Source: Planotetraspora kaengkrachanensis (GTDB lineage: Bacteria; Actinomycetota; Actinomycetes; Streptosporangiales; Streptosporangiaceae). From it: a stretch of DNA of 64,000 nucleotides. Shown here piece after piece: positions 60,748 to 64,000 of the stretch. The notes under the pieces were generated by a model. That model had not been told where the DNA came from and did not search any database. It saw only the letters and a program-made list of their open reading frames with translations. The stretch spans positions 62,001 through 126,000 of the forward strand of contig NZ_BONV01000001.1 in NCBI RefSeq assembly GCF_016862895.1, read 5' to 3'. How positions within the stretch are numbered: position 1 is the stretch's first letter; each line of letters begins with the position of its first letter. The position numbers were made by a program, and so were the translations under genes.

Positions 60748-61491
60748 TTACTCCTCGAGCCCCAGCCGAAGCTCGATGAGATGGTCGATCGCGTCGAGCA
60801 CGTGCCGCTCGGCGAGGGCTCTGGCCTGGTCGCCGTCGCCGCTCCCGATGGCGCGGGCGATGGCGTGGTGCTGGGCGGCCATCTCATCGTGCCCGCCGAG
60901 CGCCTCGTGAGAAAGCCAGAGCAGAGGTCCGATGTCGGCCTGTAACCGGATCTCCTCCTGAGTGAGTCGTGCGGACTGCGAGGCGGCCGCCACCTCGATG
61001 TGGAACCGGCCGTCCAGCCTCTGGAGTTGAGCGATCATGCCGGGCGGCATGCGCGCGGCGACGGCGGCCATCTCGTCGAGGGAACGCCACAGCGGCGCGA
61101 CATCGGAGGGCAGCGCTCGCCGGGCGGCCAGCCGCGCCGCCGCTCCCGCGATGGCCGTGTAGTGGTCCCCCAGATCGCGCAACTCGTCGACGGCGAACAG
61201 GCGCAGCCGCGTGGCCACGTCGATCTCGGCCGGAGCGCGGACGAAGCTGCCGCCGCCGCGGCCGCGCCGGGTCTCTACCATCCCCCGCTGGCGCAGGGCC
61301 ATGAGGGCCTCCCGGAGGGTGACCGTCGAGACGCCGAGGCTCGCGGCCAGCTCGGCCTCGCTGGGCAGCTGCTCCCCGTCGGCGAGCAGGCCCACGGCGA
61401 TCGCGTCGGCGAGGCGCCGTACGACGGCCTCGACCCTGGCGGTGTTGTCCACCGGCGAGAAGACGGCGAGCCGGGCGGCGTTCACCACCAT
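60748..61491 (-). CDS. GntR-family regulator, FCD type
   Basis: The roughly 247-residue protein has an N-terminal winged helix (LADGEQLPSEAELAASLGVS, TVTLREALMALRQRGMVETRR) and a C-terminal FCD effector domain with histidines that bind metal in the family (FHIEVAAASQS, HHAIARAIGSGD, AERHVLDAIDHL). The start is uncertain: ATG 61491 (MVVNAARLAVF) or GTG 61554 with a GGGGGAGG ribosome binding site. It is divergent from the PotA-like gene at 61652 and is its likely regulator. Confidence 0.85.
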   Translation of the reverse strand: MVVNAARLAVFSPVDNTARVEAVVRRLADAIAVGLLADGEQLPSEAELAASLGVSTVTLREALMALRQRGMVETRRGRGGGSFVRAPAEIDVATRLRLFAVDELRDLGDHYTAIAGAAARLAARRALPSDVAPLWRSLDEMAAVAARMPPGMIAQLQRLDGRFHIEVAAASQSARLTQEEIRLQADIGPLLWLSHEALGGHDEMAAQHHAIARAIGSGDGDQARALAERHVLDAIDHLIELRLGLEE

Positions 61492-61615
61492 GCCGTCCCC
61501 ACCGCCTTCGCCGTCCCCGCTGAGAATGAGCCGATCGAACCCCCGGTCGGCCACGCCTCCCCCTGGCCGGCGTTCCGCTGGGCCAGAAGTTAACACGGTG
61601 AATCCGGTCCGGGCC

Positions 61616-61644
61616 TTTACGGGAAACATTTAACCCCATATGTT
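61616..61644 (+). promoter_or_regulatory. Predicted leaderless promoter of the PotA-like gene
   Basis: TTTACG (61616-61621) and TATGTT (61639-61644) are 17 bases apart. The ATG at 61652 begins 7 bases after the -10 box, so transcription should start at or next to the start codon. Confidence 0.65.
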
Positions 61645-61651
61645 TTCGGCC

Positions 61652-62719
61652 ATGCCAGACCAAGCAGTCGGCCTCCGCGGCCTGCGCAAGAGCTTCGGAA
61701 GCGTCGAGGCGGTCGCCGGCGTGGATCTCGACGTCGCCGACGGGGAGTTCTTCGCGATGCTCGGGCCGTCCGGCTCGGGCAAGACGACCGTCCTGCGGAT
61801 GATCGCCGGGTTCGAGTCGCCGACGGCGGGGACGGTCGAACTGGCCGGTCGGGACGTCACCCGGCTCGCACCGTTCGAGCGCGACGTGAACACCGTGTTC
61901 CAGGACTACGCCCTCTTCCCGCACATGAGCGTGCTGGAAAACGTGGAGTACGGCCTGCGGGTGAAGAAGGTGCCCCGGGCGCCACGCCGCGAGCGCGCCC
62001 TGGAGGCCCTGCGCACGGTGCGCCTCGAAGGCTTCGAGAAGCGACGGCCCGCCCAGCTGTCCGGCGGCCAGCGACAGCGCGTCGCGCTCGCCCGCGCCCT
62101 CGTCAACCGTCCGCGCGTGCTCCTGCTCGACGAGCCCCTCGGGGCGCTCGACCTCAAGTTGCGCGAGGAGATGCAGATCGAGCTGAAGGCGATCCAGCGC
62201 GAGGTCGGCATCACCTTCCTGTTCGTCACCCACGACCAGGAGGAGGCGCTCACGATGAGCGACCGGGTCGCGGTGTTCAATCAGGGCAGGATCGAGCAGA
62301 TCGGCACCCCGGCGGAGATCTACGAGCGGCCCGCGAGCGCGTTCGTGGCCGGATTCGTCGGCACCTCGAACCTGATCTCCGGTGAGGCTGCCCGGGCCGT
62401 CCTCGGCAGGGAGGGGACCTACAGCGTCCGCCCGGAGAAGCTGCGGGTGGTCGCGGACGGCGGCGAGGGCGCCGGGCCGGACGAGCACAGCGCCGCGGGA
62501 ACGGTGTCCGAGGTGGTCTACGCCGGGCCCGCCACCCGCTTCGTCGTCGACCTCGACGCCGGCGGGCGTCTGATCGCCCTGCAGCAGAACCTGCAGGTCT
62601 CGTCCATGGACGTCATGGGCCTGCGGGGCAGCAGGGTCAGTCTCGTGTGGCACCGACGGCACGAGTTCGCGATCGCGGACGTGAACGAGGCCGTCCCACG
62701 GGAAGCGGCACACCCATGA
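61652..62719 (+). CDS. Spermidine/putrescine-type ABC ATPase (PotA-like)
   Basis: The 355-residue ATPase has Walker [10 protein letters not shown], signature [16 protein letters not shown], Walker [13 protein letters not shown], the [10 protein letters not shown] switch and the C-terminal TOBE domain ([11 protein letters not shown]). This fits the PotA/FbpC group that imports polyamines, GABA-like amines or iron. I chose ATG 61652 ([17 protein letters not shown]), with a promoter placed exactly for a leaderless message; ATG 61640 overlaps the -10 box. The binding protein follows 67 bases downstream. Confidence 0.92.
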   Translation: MPDQAVGLRGLRKSFGSVEAVAGVDLDVADGEFFAMLGPSGSGKTTVLRMIAGFESPTAGTVELAGRDVTRLAPFERDVNTVFQDYALFPHMSVLENVEYGLRVKKVPRAPRRERALEALRTVRLEGFEKRRPAQLSGGQRQRVALARALVNRPRVLLLDEPLGALDLKLREEMQIELKAIQREVGITFLFVTHDQEEALTMSDRVAVFNQGRIEQIGTPAEIYERPASAFVAGFVGTSNLISGEAARAVLGREGTYSVRPEKLRVVADGGEGAGPDEHSAAGTVSEVVYAGPATRFVVDLDAGGRLIALQQNLQVSSMDVMGLRGSRVSLVWHRRHEFAIADVNEAVPREAAHP

Positions 62720-62786
62720 CGCGGGCGCGCGGCATCCGACACCGCGCGCCGGCGTAACGAACGTCATCGAACAAGGAGAACCCCCC

Positions 62787-64000
62787 ATGAGATCCCCCCA
62801 CCGGCGCATCCGCCGGCACAGCCTCATCGCCACCGCCGCGCTGGCGCTCGCCGCCGTCGCCGGGTGCGGCGGCGGCTCGTCCACGACCGGCTCGGCCCCC
62901 GCCCCGGGAAGCACCGGCTTCACCCCGCCCAAGATCGAAGCGCTGAAGTCCCTCGGGCAGGGCGAGGGCCAGGTCAACCTGGTGGCCTGGGCCGGTTACG
63001 CCGAGGACGGCTCCAACGACCCGAAGGTCGACTGGGTGCATCCCTTCGAGGAGGCCACCGGCTGCAAGGTCAACACCAAGACCGCCGGCACCTCGGACGA
63101 GATGGTCAACCTGATGAAGACCGGCGAGTACGACGCCGTGTCCGCCTCGGGCGACGCCTCGCTGCGGCTGATCGCCTCGGGCACGGTCGCCCCCGTGAAC
63201 ACCGACCTCATCCCCAACTACAAGGACGTGTTCGAGGGCCTCAAGCTCAAGCCGTGGAACTCCGTCAACGGGGTGCCCTACGGCGTGCCGCACGGCCGCG
63301 GCGCCAACCTCCTGATGTGGCGGACCGACAAGGTCACGACGCCGCCGGACTCGTGGGGCGTCGTGTTCGACCCCGCCTCGCCGTACAAGGGGCACGTGAC
63401 GGCGTACGACTCGCCGATCTACATCGCCGACGCGGCGCTGTACCTCATGTCGGCCAAGCCCGAGCTCGGCATCAAGGATCCGTACGCGCTGGACGACAAG
63501 CAGCTCCAGGCGGCGGTCGACCTGCTCAAGCAGCAGAAGGCGAACATCGGCGAGTACTGGTCCGACTACACCAAGGCGGTCCAGAGCTTCAAGAGCGGCG
63601 ACACCGTGGTGGGGACGACCTGGCAGGTCATCGCCAACCTGACCCAGGCCGAGAAGGCCCCGGTCCAGGTGACGCTGCCCAAGGAGGGCTCGACCGGCTG
63701 GTCGGACACCTGGATGGTCGCGGCCAAGGCTCAGCACCCGACGTGTGCGTACAAGTGGATGGACTGGATCATCTCCCCCAAGGCCAACGCCCAGGTGGCG
63801 GAGTGGTTCGGCGAGGCCCCGTCCAACGCCAAGGCGTGTGGCGAGACGTCCGACAAGACGTTCTGCGACACCTACCACGCTGAGGACGAGAGCTACTTCT
63901 CCAAGGTCCACTACTGGACCACGCCGATCGCCCAGTGCCTGGACGGCCGTACGGACGTCAAGTGCACCGACTATTCGGAGTGGACCCGAGCCTGGACCGA
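62787..64000 (+). CDS. Extracellular solute-binding lipoprotein, PotD/PotF-like (3' end outside window)
   Basis: The frame is open from the ATG at 62787 to the window end, 404 codons without a stop, so the gene is cut by the window. AAGGAG (62773-62778) is the ribosome binding site. The product has a lipoprotein signal with lipobox AVAGC (hydrophobic stretch ATAALALAAVAG), then a PotD-type binding fold: VNLVAWAGYAEDGSNDPKVD, EEATGCKVNTKTAGTSDEM, YDAVSASGDASLRLIASG, VNGVPYGVPHGRGANLLMW. It has paired cysteines late in the chain. The ligand is probably a polyamine or related amine, by similarity to the PotABCD family. Permease genes should follow beyond the window. Confidence 0.9.
   Translation, partial: MRSPHRRIRRHSLIATAALALAAVAGCGGGSSTTGSAPAPGSTGFTPPKIEALKSLGQGEGQVNLVAWAGYAEDGSNDPKVDWVHPFEEATGCKVNTKTAGTSDEMVNLMKTGEYDAVSASGDASLRLIASGTVAPVNTDLIPNYKDVFEGLKLKPWNSVNGVPYGVPHGRGANLLMWRTDKVTTPPDSWGVVFDPASPYKGHVTAYDSPIYIADAALYLMSAKPELGIKDPYALDDKQLQAAVDLLKQQKANIGEYWSDYTKAVQSFKSGDTVVGTTWQVIANLTQAEKAPVQVTLPKEGSTGWSDTWMVAAKAQHPTCAYKWMDWIISPKANAQVAEWFGEAPSNAKACGETSDKTFCDTYHAEDESYFSKVHYWTTPIAQCLDGRTDVKCTDYSEWTRAWT

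Overview
The window looks like a core chromosomal segment of a high-GC actinobacterium, most likely a member of the Streptosporangiales (Nonomuraea/Microbispora/Streptosporangium-like). The reasons are the strong GC bias with GTG and TTG starts, an ANTAR response regulator, actinobacterial-type RpsA and PolA, the hisI-TrpMP-trpCBA-lgt gene neighbourhood, and several genes that seem to be transcribed without a leader. The order rpsA, polA, liv genes, ANTAR regulator, pyk, gltDB, lgt, trp, hisI resembles what I remember of Streptomyces chromosomes; that comparison is from memory and was not computed. I see no insertion sequence, prophage, CRISPR-cas locus or secondary-metabolite cluster.

Layout. 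1-6.0 kb: pyrG, a hexapeptide acyltransferase, a DUF4126 membrane protein, a zinc-ribbon/Pro-Thr protein, and a divergent ArsR-MFS pair with two clear operators. 6.2-18 kb: housekeeping genes uvrB, an ArsB/NhaD-type permease, coaE, a GNAT, rpsA, a polysaccharide deacetylase, a DUF2127 membrane protein, polA and a thioesterase. 18-24.5 kb: a branched-chain amino acid ABC system, livHMGF, preceded by a promoter and a nested hairpin RNA candidate; the binding protein livK is on the opposite strand. 24.8-25.6 kb: an ANTAR regulator and an odd tRNA(CAA) with a short variable loop. 25.7-35.6 kb: a PucR-type regulator, a second complete liv-type ABC operon (F-G-H-M-K) and a heterodimeric ABC exporter. 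35.8-46.6 kb: pyk, a lipoprotein, a subtilase and gltBD.

46.8-59 kb: a divergent relative of the archaeal branched-polyamine synthase BpsA, a VIT-family protein, lgt, a DsbA-MauE redox pair, and trpCBA with four small membrane proteins and hisI. 59.3-64 kb: an acetoacetate-decarboxylase-fold protein, a soluble Cache-domain protein next to a GntR/FCD regulator, and a PotA/PotD-like ABC transporter whose binding protein runs off the window.

How the genes work together: two LivFGHMK-type importers, gltBD, trpCBA and hisI form an amino-acid and nitrogen theme. The polyamine-type importer and the BpsA-like enzyme suggest a polyamine theme. Lgt sits in the same window as at least five lipoproteins it would modify.

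The most unusual object is the 38205-38692 repeat array between two convergent genes. It contains eleven copies of a 12-bp core (GTGATCATGCAC): five in one orientation, then six in the other. Nine of the cores lie on exact 53-bp spacing within each half. It is not a CRISPR. It looks like an inverted duplication of a helically phased tandem array.
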